DNA of 20,139 bases, from contig CAXKVR010000871.1 in NCBI GenBank assembly GCA_964058845.1, positions 1 to 20,139 on the forward strand, in the 5' to 3' direction. The notes under the pieces are model-generated. The model made no database searches and was not told where the DNA came from. It saw nothing but the letters and a program-made list of their open reading frames with translations. Source of the stretch: Carex sylvatica. Taxonomy: Eukaryota > Streptophyta > Magnoliopsida > Poales > Cyperaceae. The translations under genes were made by a program, and so were the position numbers. Positions 1-10,000 of the stretch are shown here, one piece after another. Position 1 is the stretch's first letter. Every line of letters begins with the position of its first letter.

Positions 1-182
1 CCCACAAACATGCAGTTTTGTTTACAAAATATATGCCCCACCAATTCATCTAGATACCAAAAATCAACTAATTCAACTAGATAACATTTGTCTAAGTTAA
101 CAGTCCCATCCTTACATCCCAATTAAAAACCTATTCATGTCTCACTAATTGGCACGCTCTTTTTTCTTTTGAGGGAAGTATT
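1..182. other. AT-rich flank, no gene seen
   Basis: No coding signal is visible. The text is loosely like the region near 11250-11430 (phrases such as TTCATCTA and CATCC). This may mean the flank belongs to the same large transposon into which the 186-4663 element inserted, but the similarity is weak. Confidence 0.4.
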
Positions 183-185
183 TGA

Positions 186-215
186 CACTAGTGGAAAAAC
201 AGGAATCAGGATCGG
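186..215 (+). repeat. CACTA left terminal inverted repeat
   Basis: Thirty bases starting CACTAGTGGAAAA and ending GGAATCAGGATCGG. They match the right end except at three adjacent positions (14-16). The preceding TGA is the target duplication. Confidence 0.95.
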
Positions 216-216
216 C

Positions 217-577
217 CTATCTGGATCGGTTATATGAAACAACCGATACTAATATCTATCTGGATCGGTTTTTTGAACAAAACCGATCCTAATGGTCTAT
301 CAGGATCGGTTTTTATAAACAACTGATCCTGATAGTTCAACTATCAGGATCGGTTGCTTCTAAACAACTGATCCTGATAGTATCAGGATCGGTTGTTTAT
401 AAACAACTGATCCTGATAGTATCAGGATCGGTTGTTTATAAACAACTGATCCTGATAGTATCAGGATCGGTTCTTTATAAACAACTGATCCTGATAGTAT
501 CAGGATCGGTTCTTTATAAACAACTGATCCAGATACCTATCTGGATCGGTTCTGGAGGTAGGAACCGATCCAGATAG
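217..577. repeat. Left subterminal hairpin array of the CACTA element
   Basis: About nine palindromic units of 39-41 bp. Each has an arm like TATCAGGATCGGTT, a short spacer such as GTTTATAAAC, and the inverted arm AACTGATCCTGATA. Four units at 381, 420, 459 and 498 are in exact 39-bp register, which suggests recent tandem amplification. Outer units carry TCTGGATCGG and inner units TCAGGATCGG. In En/Spm elements such subterminal repeats bind the element's own DNA-binding protein; that role is inferred here. Confidence 0.9.
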
Positions 578-953
578 TGTTTTCCTTATATTTGTGTGTG
601 TTATATTTTGCATAAATAAATTACTTCTTAAAAATTCCAGAAATTTTTTTATAAATAAATTATTATAATGAGAAATGTTAAACAACATTGCTCCCTAAAA
701 ATTATTTCTAAAAAAATGCTTTTCTTCATAAATTATCTAGTTAAATGTAAGCTACAAATATTTGTTACATCAAATAAGATTTCAAGAAGAATGAAATTTA
801 TTTAGTTTTGATATTTTCAAACCACTAAAAATAAAAATCAAATAAGTTTTAAAAAGTAATTTATATATCAAAATATGATAACTTATTTTACAAAAAAATA
901 TTTAAAAAATAATTTATATATCAAAATATGATAACTTATTCATATAATATCAT
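578..953. repeat. AT-rich stretch with a 30-bp direct repeat
   Basis: No gene is visible. An identical 30-bp AT-rich block, beginning AATTTATATATC, occurs at 858-887 and 911-940, 53 bp apart start to start. The first ends just before another AT-rich tract, and the second ends just before the 9-bp target duplication of the nested MITE at 945. Confidence 0.7.
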
Positions 954-1369
954 GAGTATGACTACCATTCATTGCAATGCATAGGGACCTTTGTGCATTG
1001 GACTATAAATCACGGATTCAAAGTCCAAATTACCGATCCAAACCGTTTATCTTGTTCTCCATATTAATATGTGCTTGGAGACCAAATTTTATATTTTTTG
1101 GAATTTGTTTACTATTTATTAAGTCACTTTGAAAATCACTGATCCAACAGTGCCTTTTGATTTTACTGTAACCGTTGGATCAGCGATTTTCAATGTGGCT
1201 TAATAAATAGTAAAAAAATTCGAAAAAATGTAAAATTTGGTCTCCAAGCATATATTAATATGGAGAACAAGATGAACGGTTTTGATCGGTCATTTGGACT
1301 TTGAATATGGTGATTTATAGTCCAATGCATAGAGGTGCCTATGCATTGCAATGTATGATAGACTTACTC
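954..1369. mobile_element. Fold-back MULE-like MITE, 416 bp
   Basis: Two arms of about 200 bp are inverted copies of each other across the whole element. The ends read GAGTATGACTACCATTCATT on the left and GAGTAAGTCTATCATACATT on the right complement, and both continue with GCAATGCATAGG. The short centre near 1155-1170 separates the arms. Perfect 9-bp direct repeats TAATATCAT flank it (945-953 and 1370-1378), the target duplication length of Mutator-like elements. It has no coding capacity, so it is non-autonomous. It sits inside the CACTA element and is therefore younger than that insertion or was carried with it. Confidence 0.9.
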
Positions 1370-1378
1370 TAATATCAT

Positions 1379-2720
1379 AACATATAAATTATATAAGTTA
1401 TTTGTAAATTATTTATAAAATTATTTTAAAAAATAACATTCTAAATATTTAAAAATTATTTAAAAAATAAAAATAAAAATAAAAGAAAGCCCAAAACAGT
1501 CTTCATCTTTTGTGAAACAACAACATAAGAAAAATATGAAAACATAAAAAAAAATGCATAAAACTAAGTACTATATATCTAATAAGATTCCATCCTCCTC
1601 CTCTTCTCCAGACATTGGAGATGGAGGGTTGCCAGCTCCAAAACATAGCAACCTCCTTGAATCGGTCGAACTTATTTTTTTTTTATTTTTTAAAAAATGT
1701 ATAAAATGTTGGTACGATAGGCATCAATTCATTAGCCACCTCCTTGAAGTACCTATTTTACTACTTGATTTTCTAAATTATGAAATTAAATGGATAATGC
1801 TAGCCATGTATATCGTTTAGATTATTGAGCATATTTATTGATATAACGAGAGAATCCGTTCAATAGTTGACTACAATTTTTTTTTTACAAGTGTCTCCAC
1901 TGCCATATAATAAGATTTTAGAGTAAGTCAATGGTACTATCAATATTAATACCTATCAATTGATACTCCAAATTTAATTTTAAATTTTATTATGTGAATA
2001 TAAATATTAGAGCATCTTCATCCCAGCAATAAAATAAGAAATTATAAACAACTGTAAAGTACTAATTAAAAATTAAGTTAAACTTAATTTGTAAACTCTT
2101 ATATGGTTCCACATCAACGATCTCTCTCTTCTTCTTTTTCTTTGGCAGCCAATAGGAATAGTTGTTTTTGCCAGTCTATCAATTAGAAAACATTTACTTT
2201 AAAAGAATTTTTGTTTTTTTTACTAATTATCATACATCCCAACAATTAAAATAAAATCTGACACATTAAATTAAAAATTAAAAAGAAAACTCTGTTATGG
2301 ATGCTATTAGAGAAGTAGCTAGTGGTCCATAATATGTAATAATGTTATATATAAAGAAACTGATAAAAGAGGAGAGAGCACTTTGACAATTAAAAAAAAA
2401 TGTACTTTATATTTTAAATCGAACATAACAAGTATTATTTATATTATCAACATATGATGATATTAACTGAAATTTAACGGTTTGAAATAAATAATCATCG
2501 ATGCATCATAAATAAAATATTTAAATTATATGAAACTTAATTGTTAGATTATTAATGTGTCCAAAAGAGTATTATTTCTAAATTTATTTTTGAATTTTAA
2601 AATTCTTTATCAAATTGTCAAATTACCCTTCTTAGTGATAAAGTATCTTATACATTTTATCTCGCATGAGAAGGGAGGAGGAGGTGGTGGATCAGCTCGA
2701 CCTTCATTTTGAAAAGGAAA
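1379..2720. other. AT-rich interior of the CACTA element, no gene seen
   Basis: Long AT-rich filler. The only longer open frame (1554-1820, plus) is low-complexity, starts in poly(A)-rich sequence and resembles no family I know. No splice-like or domain signal was found. Confidence 0.6.
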
Positions 2721-2736
2721 AAAAAAAAAAAAAAAC

Positions 2737-2955
2737 TATCTGGATCGGTTGTATCATAAATAACTGATCCAGATAGTTTTTTTTTTTTTTTTTTTAAAGT
2801 TGGTTCTGAAGGAAAAAAAAAAAAAAAAAAAAAAAAAAAACTATCTGGATCGGTTATTTATGATACAACTGATCCAGATTTTTTTTTTTTTTTTTTAAGT
2901 TGGTTCTGAAGGAAAAAAAAAAACTATCTGGATCGGTTATTTATGATACAACCGA

Positions 2956-3002
<47 letters not shown>

Positions 3003-3209
3003 TTGGTTCTGAAGGAAAAAAAAAAAAAAAAAAAAAAAAACCTATCTGGATCGGTTATTTATGATACAACCGATCCAGATATATATATATATATATTTTT
3101 TTTAAAGTTGGTTCTGAAGGGAAAAAAAAAAACTATCTAGATCGGTTCCATAATAGGAAACCGATCCAGATAGTATCTGGATCGGTTTTTTATAAACAAC
3201 CGATCCTGA
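2737..3209. repeat. Internal array of hairpins separated by poly(T)/poly(A)
   Basis: Four to five copies of a compound unit of roughly 100-120 bp. The parts are a hairpin (TATCTGGATCGGTT, then ATTTATGATACA, then the inverted arm AACCGATCCAGATA), a poly(T) tract, the spacer AAGTTGGTTCTGAAGG and a poly(A) tract. The T tract at 2962-2998 is 37 bases long. The last units (about 3133-3209) lack the long tracts. The unit is also found at 4096-4440, so the array was probably duplicated within the element. Confidence 0.9.
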
Positions 3210-3218
3210 TAACTCACT

Positions 3219-3900
3219 AGGGTTCTTATTTTCATTCCGCGCCTCTCATTTTCAACTTAGCGAAAATTAAACCTGTCTCTCAACTCCTCCGTCTCTCTCT
3301 CTGTCTCATTCCCTCCCTCTTCTAGGGTTCTTATTTTTATTTTGCATCTCTCATTTTCAACTTTGCAAAAATCAAATCCACCTCTTAACTCGTTCGTCTC
3401 TCTCTCTCTATCTCCGGCGTCTCTCAACTTAGCAATCTTTGTCTCTCTCTGTCTCGATCTAGTCAAAAAAAGGCGAAGAAGACGAAAACTGATAAGGATG
3501 TGCCATCCATTTCTTCCAAGTTCATGGAATGAGATGAAGGATGATGTCCCGCCTTATGCCCTTAAATTATACTTAAGGTACATACTATTTATTTCCTCAA
3601 ATCTCTTATGCACATTTGAGCATATTTTGTATTTTTAATTTACACTAAATTGCAGTATTAAAGTTTATGGTTTCAATTTTTTTTTTTTTCATTTGAGCAA
3701 GGTCTTTTGAGATTATTCAATCGGCGGTGAAGAGGTACACTTTGAGGTATGCTAGCTAGGTTTTTCTTGTCTTTCAATTTAAATAATACATGCATCGAAG
3801 ATGCACAAGCAAGCAATTAATGATATAAATATTTGTTTATATTTTGAAGCTTGCACTGGAGGAGACGATAAAAGAGGGAGTGCCATACATGTGGCTAAAT
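3219..3900 (+). pseudogene. Possible captured gene fragment with leader and short exons
   Basis: A CT-rich stretch that looks like a plant 5' leader is present twice in tandem: the block starting AGGGTTCTTATTTT at 3219 recurs at 3324, 105 bp later. It leads into a basic run (KKRRRRRK) and then a short open segment with MKDDVPPYALKLYLR, which stops at a good splice donor, AAG|GTACAT, near 3578. Two more exon-like segments follow. One near 3702-3746 reads SFEIIQSAVKRYTLR before GAG|GTATGC. The other near 3849-3898 reads KLALEETIKEGVPYMWL. This pattern fits a host gene piece taken into a CACTA element, or a remnant of an element gene. I do not recognise the protein. Exon limits are estimates and no complete reading frame exists. 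Confidence 0.35.
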
Positions 3901-4095
3901 TTTATTTTGCTATTGCACCAAATTTCTTCAACTATTGTACTTTTTTTTGTGTTTCATGAATTTTATTTTGTATTCTTAATTGATTTTGAGCTCCAATAAA
4001 TCAATGGTAAATAAAAAAAAAAAATTATGTTGGTCAGCAAATATATATGGAAGCTAGCCAAATAAAAAAAATATATTTTTTTGATCCAATATAAC

Positions 4096-4159
4096 ATCAG
4101 GATCGGTTGTTTTGAAACAACCGATCCAGATATTTTTTTTTTTCCCCCTTCAGAACCAA

Positions 4160-4205
<46 letters not shown>

Positions 4206-4335
4206 ATCTGGATCGGTTATTTATGATACAACCGATCCAGATAATTTTTTTTTTTTTTTTTTTTTTTTTAAGTTGGTTCTGGGAAAAAAAAAAAAACTAT
4301 CTGGATCGGTTATTTATGATACAACCGATCCAGAT

Positions 4336-4373
<38 letters not shown>

Positions 4374-4640
4374 TTGGTTCTGAAGGGAAAAAAAAAAACT
4401 ATCTGGATCGGTTCTATAATAGTGAACCGATCCAGATAACTGAGTATCTGGATCGGTTCACTATTATAGAACCGATCCAGATACTCAGTTATCTGGATCG
4501 GTTTCTATATAAGGAACCGATCCAGATAGGTGATTATCTAGATCGGTTAAATTTTAACCGATCCAGATTATGGTAGTATCTGTATCGCCTTCATCAGGAT
4601 CGGTTGTATTCCGATACTAATATGCGTATATAACCGATCC
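4096..4640. repeat. Right subterminal hairpin array of the CACTA element
   Basis: Seven or so GATCGG hairpins. The first three are spaced by long poly(A)/poly(T) tracts plus the GTTGGTTCTG spacer, and the last four (about 4400-4600) are packed closely like the left array. One spacer (about 4146-4163, CCCTTCAGAACCAACTTT) is inverted relative to the others. The array mirrors the left end, as expected for TNPA-type binding sites in CACTA subterminal regions. Confidence 0.9.
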
Positions 4641-4663
4641 TGATTCCATATTTTCCACTAGTG
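4634..4663 (-). repeat. CACTA right terminal inverted repeat
   Basis: Reverse complement of the left end with 27 of 30 bases matching. It is followed at once by TGA, the second copy of the target duplication. Confidence 0.95.
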
Positions 4664-4676
4664 TGATTCGCTTGCC

Positions 4677-4994
4677 TCAATTCTTGTTAATATTCTCCCA
4701 TATTCTCTTGCTTCTTCTCAATTCTCCAAAAGCACACACGTCGTCAATCTTATAGAAATGACCATAAGGCCAATCTTCACCCGATGATTTGGAATCAGAT
4801 TCATCATCTGATGAAGATAAGACAATCACCAGTGGCGGGGCTACATGTCGCTCCTCAATAATTAGGGGGTTAGGATTTATGAGTGGATCGAAACAATTAG
4901 GCAGTGGTATAATCTGTAGTGGGATGGGTCTTCCCGTAGAATTAGCTATAATTACCTCACGATTTGGATTTTGTCTAGGATTGGGATTTTTCAT
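4677..4994 (-). CDS. Small acidic/basic protein of unknown function, possible third transposon gene
   Basis: A 105-codon frame. The first half is proline- and asparagine-rich. The middle has an acidic serine cluster (LSSSDDESDSKSSGED), and the C-terminus has a basic stretch (ELRRSKRIWENINKN) that could be a nuclear signal or DNA-binding tail. The stop lies only 13 bp inside the right end of the 186-4663 CACTA insertion, so that element landed just after this frame. It has the same orientation as the two transposase genes upstream, and a leader-like segment at 6072-6398 resembles the leader of ORF1. This suggests it is the terminal exon of a third gene in the same large transposon. The start is the first Met after a possible acceptor (CTATAG near 5029). 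I know no homologous family, and the link to the leader is inference. Confidence 0.4.
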   Translation of the reverse strand: MKNPNPRQNPNREVIIANSTGRPIPLQIIPLPNCFDPLINPNPLIIEERHVAPPLVIVLSSSDDESDSKSSGEDWPYGHFYKIDDVCAFGELRRSKRIWENINKN

Positions 4995-6071
4995 ATCGAG
5001 ATTACAAAATTAGGGTTATATCACCTATAGCAGTCAATAAGAAAATGTATTAGTTACTAGTAAAGGAGTTCCTCTTGCTATTGCCCTTGGAACTCTTACA
5101 ATAAAAGGTCCTACTATGAAAAAAATTTCACATATAAAAAAAGGGTAGAAGTGCCATATCAAGATTACAAAATTAGGGTTTAAAGGCAGTGGCTGGCACA
5201 TTCAAGAAATCTAATCTATATCACCTGTAGCATAATGCCTAAATTTAGTTTACAACCTTTGGCATAATGATGATATAAAGGATATAGTGAAATAATAATT
5301 TAAAAACAAGGTCAATTTTCTTGTTTAAAGGCAGTGACCTGATTCAAGAAAGTATGCACCACTAAGTTTTCAATAATTGGGGATCACATATTTTTTAAGG
5401 GTAATATATGCATAGTCATTCATGGGATAGAAACTCTGGAGGAGATTTTCGAAACAATGTTACATTATATTTATTTCGTAAGCGAGGACTGTGCCACTGC
5501 GGTGAATATCAAATATGTGATGAAAACCCTTAGACTAAATTTTTTTGGTTCAAAAGGCTCACGGCCCAGTTTCATTGATGCAACGAAACATAGTTCAAGT
5601 TACAAAAGGAGGGATAAACCTTTGGAGGGTGTTCGGCAGCCCTCCTTAAGAGAGTGGGGATCCTTAATCCCTCATAAGGAGCACTTGTTCGGTACAATAA
5701 TTGGATTAAGAATGAAAACTTAACACAATTAAATATACATTGTTGTATGTAGAGTCCTAAATACCCTTCTTCACATTTTACTTGTCATTCTTATAAAATT
5801 ATGAGAAATTTATATATGCACATCATAACTTCTCATTTTAAATAGGCTTAAACCCTACATTCAAATAGGCTTAAAGATTACATTATATTTCTTTCATAAG
5901 CGAGGACCGATAAAAACCCTTAGTCTAAGAAAAATTACAATTTAAAATAGGCTTAAGCTCTAAATTCAAATAGGCTTAAACCCTAAATTGGTGACTTTTC
6001 CCAAACCAAAACAACAGTTGACGAAATCATAACAATGGTGGCTACAACTTAATTTAGTGAAGATTTACTTA
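4995..6071. repeat. Non-coding stretch with diverged direct repeats, likely intron or intergenic
   Basis: No convincing gene. The block AGATTACAAAATTAGGGTT occurs at about 4999 and 5163. The phrase AAATAGGCTTAAACCCTA recurs between about 5840 and 5985. A segment at 5459-5544 (TTACATTATATTT, AAGCGAGGAC, AAAACCCTTAG) returns at about 5878-5932 without about 31 bp of the first copy. GGAGGGTGTTCGGCAGCCCTCC near 5625-5646 forms a hairpin with a sequence style common at MITE ends, but I could not define an element. The whole may be the intron of the gene ending at 4677. Confidence 0.45.
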
Positions 6072-6398
6072 CACCCAAATCTTTGAGAGAGCGGCGGTAG
6101 GGTTTAACTCCTGTTGACCTCGATCGAGAACACCGCGGCGATTCCAGTGTAACTCCGGGAGAGTACGGCCTTCGCAACCAAGCGATCGATCTGGTAGAGA
6201 CAAGGATCGGGGAGAGAGTAGGCGATTTGGAAGAGGGATATGATCTGCAAAGGTTGCCGCTAATTTCTCGATGAAAATTTTCAAAACGGATGAAAATGTA
6301 TGCGTCTGTTCGGCGCTTCTTTGGAGAGATCCAAGGTTTGGGTGATACTCCAACTTAATCCTTACCCTTCAATTTTGTAATAGAGCCAATCTCAGTCT
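6072..6398 (-). other. Leader-like exon of the possible third transposon gene
   Basis: This block has noticeably higher GC content than its surroundings. Read on the minus strand it looks like a plant 5' leader: CT-rich, with AAACCCTACCGCCGC and a close donor-like GTAAGTAAATC just after it (about 6071-6060). An open frame of 94 codons exists here (6069-6353), but its composition does not look like a protein and it is probably untranslated. The end of the block and the start of the following intron resemble 14826-14931, upstream of ORF1. In both, the exon ends with GCCGCC-like sequence and ATTTGG or ATCC. The intron then contains TAATCTTC or AAATCTTC and CACCATTGTT. The two genes may therefore share promoter and leader ancestry. 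Confidence 0.35.
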
Positions 6399-6428
6399 GA
6401 GTATTTTTTAAGTAGCGAATCGCAACTT

Positions 6429-6438
6429 CTTTATATGG
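6429..6438 (-). promoter_or_regulatory. Possible TATA box
   Basis: CCATATAAAG on the minus strand, about 30 bp upstream of the start of the GC-richer leader block. The position is suitable, but TATA-like words are common in AT-rich DNA. Confidence 0.25.
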
Positions 6439-6439
6439 T

Positions 6440-7033
6440 TGTGATCTTAAGTTGTCATGCATGTTACCTTTAGATGGACAGCAGATCAAGTGCCTAATGT
6501 TTAATTGATTCAGTTTATATTATTTTCAAGGGTGAGCCGTTGGAAATGTTTTGTTCCTGGAGACAGAAACATATATGTATATTTTATATCTCCATTTGAA
6601 TTGTCTAAATAAACAAATCACAACAGCAAGCAAGTATAACACATCCTAGTTAAACAAACCAACAAAATTATATATATAACACATCCTAATTAATAAGAAA
6701 AATACTTGAATTATATAATGGTTTAGTAATATCATCACAATTGTTAACAATAACAAAGTACCCCAAATTGATACAAGACATTATGGCAGCAAGCCAACAT
6801 ATTGCCAACATTTGAATGCCCTCTTGTACATGTACTCCTGCATTTTATGAGGAGAAACATATTAATGTGAGTAGATGAGTAAAATCAGCATTAAATTGTA
6901 TTTTTTGAATCATGTGAAACCCTACCAACTCAATCTTGGTGTTCCAATTTCCTATAATATATATAACAGCCAAAATATAATGTAAAGTAAATTCAAATGC
7001 AAATAGTGACACATACATGTATTGCTTAATCAA
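6440..7033. other. AT-rich region downstream of the TNPD gene, no gene seen
   Basis: Non-coding. It holds two copies of ACACATCCTA(G/A)TTAA near 6639 and 6681, a phrase that is repeated many times downstream of ORF1 at 11280-11430. The open frame 6845-7033 is low-complexity and lies in the 3' flank, so I do not call it. Confidence 0.5.
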
Positions 7034-10000
7034 TTAATATTCTTGATCAGATTGCTCGGAATGATCGAATTTCCACTCATCTTCTTCATAATTGTAATGC
7101 CCTTGCTCCATGTCATGATCTTCCTTACCTATCAAATTCACTAATTCAAACTCATCTGCTCTAAGAACCATTCCATTCCAATCAAATTCTCATCCATTTG
7201 GTGTCACGATTGGATTATCCAGCCTTTTCTCTTGGTAATATTCGATGTTTGCAACGGCGCTCTTATCACAAAACCTTGCTTTCGGACTTGTTTTCATCGC
7301 CACCCACCATGGGCGTCTTTCTGCCTTATCCAATACATAAGGTAGGTAACACACTTGGGTTGTTTGAGCTGCTAATACAAATGGCTCATAAGTTGCAAGG
7401 CGAGAAGCATGTTTAACCTCCACAAGTCCATGTGCTTGGTCCACCCTCACACCGTTTACTATGTCGAACCAATCACACCTAAAGATAGCTACTCTGTGGG
7501 CATCATATACTAGCTCAATGACCTCTTGGAGAACACCGTAGTAGTCGGTTGGTATGTCATTTTCATCCCACTCTCCTTTGATACAAACACCGCTACTTTG
7601 AGTAGCCTTATTTTGCCCATATGTTTGTGTGTGAAACCAATAACCGTTGACTTTGTATCAATCAAAGAAGTATGCTTGTTTGCTATGTGTGACTTCTACC
7701 ATTCATATGTAGGCATCGCAATCTTCACGATAATTTAGTACCTTTTTTTGTAACCAATCTGCAAACCTATCTTGACGTACTTTTGGCAAATCTTGTGGGT
7801 TTGTGGCTACTCCGTAGTTGAGCATGCATGTATACTCTCTACACATTCCAACATGTTAAGATATATATTAGATGTTGGTAGGTTTTATAATAGATACCTT
7901 TGAAAGTATTGTATCAAACAAATTATAAAGATTGTACCCCATGTACTTCTCCGAGATCTCTGGACAGTTGAGAACGACATAGGTGTGTGCAGTCTTCTAA
8001 TCCTCGTCACTGAGAGGCATTCGTCTTCCCTTGTCCATGGTATGACCCAGATTATCGAATATCAAAATATGTCCCTCGGAAGAAGAAGACTCAATGTTGA
8101 ATTTGTCTGCAAAATAGTCGGTGGAAAATGTACAAATTTCTTTTTGCAATTGTAGCATCGACAATTGAACCCTGAACTTGTGCCTTGTTCGTGACTCTCA
8201 TCCTCTATTCTTTGTTGCGCCTGTAATTGCATCAATGGTTTAGGATTGTTAGGTACATGTTTTACTAAGTATAAGCAATAAGTAAGCTAAGTGAATCTTT
8301 ACTCGAGTTTGAAAGTATAAGCAATACCTTTCACATGAAAACATCTATCGGGACCCTACAGGCTCACCCATTTTAGCCTCGTAGGCTACATGCACCACAA
8401 GATGCTCCATTGAATCAAAGAAACCAAGTGGAAATTTTTTTTCCGCTTTGCACATTGTGACGATAATATCCACTTCTAGTTTGTCCAAACGGGATGCATC
8501 TAGCTCCTTAGCACAAATCTCTCTAAAAAATGTTGAAATCTCACATAAAACATCACATACGGGATCAGGGATGGTGCAATTGGTTAGGTTAAGACACCTA
8601 TCCCAATTCGATGAGTAGCCATCAGAAAACCGTACCTTTTTGAGCCATGTTAAAACAACCTTCCTTTGATTGGGATCGAGTGCGAATGGTGCCTTTGGTT
8701 TTATAAAAATTTTCGGGACCGTTGACGGATTTAGGTGCTGGTTCGAACAATCAAAATAAATAGTCAAATCCTTTCTAGTTTTTTCATTATCCTTGGTTCT
8801 ACCACCCATGTTTAAAAGCATGTATAACAAATTTTCTGTGAAATTCTTCTCCAAATGCATCATATCCAAATTGTGTGGCAACAGATTATCTTTCCAATAG
8901 GGTAAACTCCATAAAATACTCTCTTTTTTTCCAATGGTGGGTGACACCATAACCCAGGATATGTCCTAATCCATGATCTCTACCCCATGTAATATCTGGG
9001 ATCAAGGAAACTACATCGAAAAGTTGTTCTCCTGTCAATCTTGGTGGTGGCCCATCAGTCTCGACCCTATCTTTTATGAAATTCTTCATATCAAAACAGA
9101 ATAGGTGGTCCGGAGGCAACATGCATCTATGACTGTCGAACCAAGTTGCTTTTCCACCATGGGCGAGTTGAAAGGCCTCTGTCTTATCCATGCAATAATA
9201 ACATCCCAATCGGCCTTTTGTACCCCACCCACATAATATCTCATAAGCCGGGTAATCACTCACCGTCTATAGTAGTGATGCATACATATTGAATTTTTCT
9301 CTTTTACAACCATCCCATGTCATATCTCCATTTAACCACAATTTTTTCAATTCATTGATTAAAGATTCGAGAAGAATGTCAATGTCCCTACCTGGATGCT
9401 TTGGTCCCGAAATTACCAGAGTAAGGAACATGCTATCTTCTTTCATTATCATTCCAGGTGGTAGGTTATATGGAAAAATAAATACCGGCCAACATGAATA
9501 TGGAGCCACACTCGAGTTGAAGGGCATGAACCCATCCGTCGTTAGTCCCAGCCAAACATTTCTCACCTCATCCGCGAAAGTCGCATGTTTCCGAGCGAAA
9601 TGCTTCCAAGCCTCACCATCCACTGGGTGCCCCATAAACCCGGGTTTGTCCCGAACACCTTCCTTATGCCACCTCATATTTTGGGCAGATTTGGCGATCA
9701 TGAACATCCTTTGCAATCGTGGTATAATAGGTAGATAACGAAGTATCTTTTGTGGGACGGGTTTTGCCTTCTTATTGGTCCCGGGAGGCTTATATCTTGG
9801 TTGAAGGCAAACATCACAAAACATCTTCTTCTTGTTGACTTCGTTGTAGTGTAGGGTACAGAAATTTGGGCATACATCTATTTTCTCATGAGCCATGCCC
9901 AATCCTTCAACCAACCGATTGGATTGGTAGAAATTGTCCAGCATTTGTTCACCAGAAGGGAGTGTGCTTTTCATTAGGCCTATGATATTGTCAAAACATT

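Larger units (their letters stand above)
186..4663. mobile_element. Complete non-autonomous CACTA (En/Spm) transposon, 4478 bp
   Basis: The ends are CACTAGTGGAAAA at 186 and its reverse complement ending at 4663. The inverted repeats extend to 30 bp with 27 matches (186-215 against 4634-4663). Both ends are flanked by TGA (183-185 and 4664-4666), the 3-bp target duplication expected of CACTA elements. The subterminal zones are dense with GATCGG-containing inverted repeats, as is typical of this superfamily, where they serve as binding sites for the TNPA-type protein. No transposase domain lies between the ends, so the element is non-autonomous and would depend on transposase supplied in trans. 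Its interior holds a nested MULE-like MITE, AT-rich filler and a gene-like segment. The TIR and target duplication are seen directly; the role of the repeats is inferred from the family. Confidence 0.95.

Noticed and set aside
217..577. CRISPR-like array of regular repeats
   Set aside because: Each unit is itself a palindrome with nearly identical spacers, lies directly inside a CACTA end, and is in plant DNA.
2943..3140. Plus-strand open frame through the hairpin array
   Set aside because: It is a translation of poly(T), poly(A) and the GATCGG hairpins (repeated LSGSV, TTDPD). The repeat explains it.
4081..4383. Plus-strand open frame with LSGSVIYDTTDPD repeats
   Set aside because: Same cause: the right hairpin array read as protein, with long K and F runs.
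5457..5723. 88-codon plus-strand frame
   Set aside because: It runs through a direct repeat and a MITE-like hairpin, and no protein feature is visible.
6069..6353. 94-codon minus-strand open frame
   Set aside because: It lies in a GC-richer leader-like block ending at a splice donor. The composition does not look like a protein, so it is treated as probable untranslated leader.
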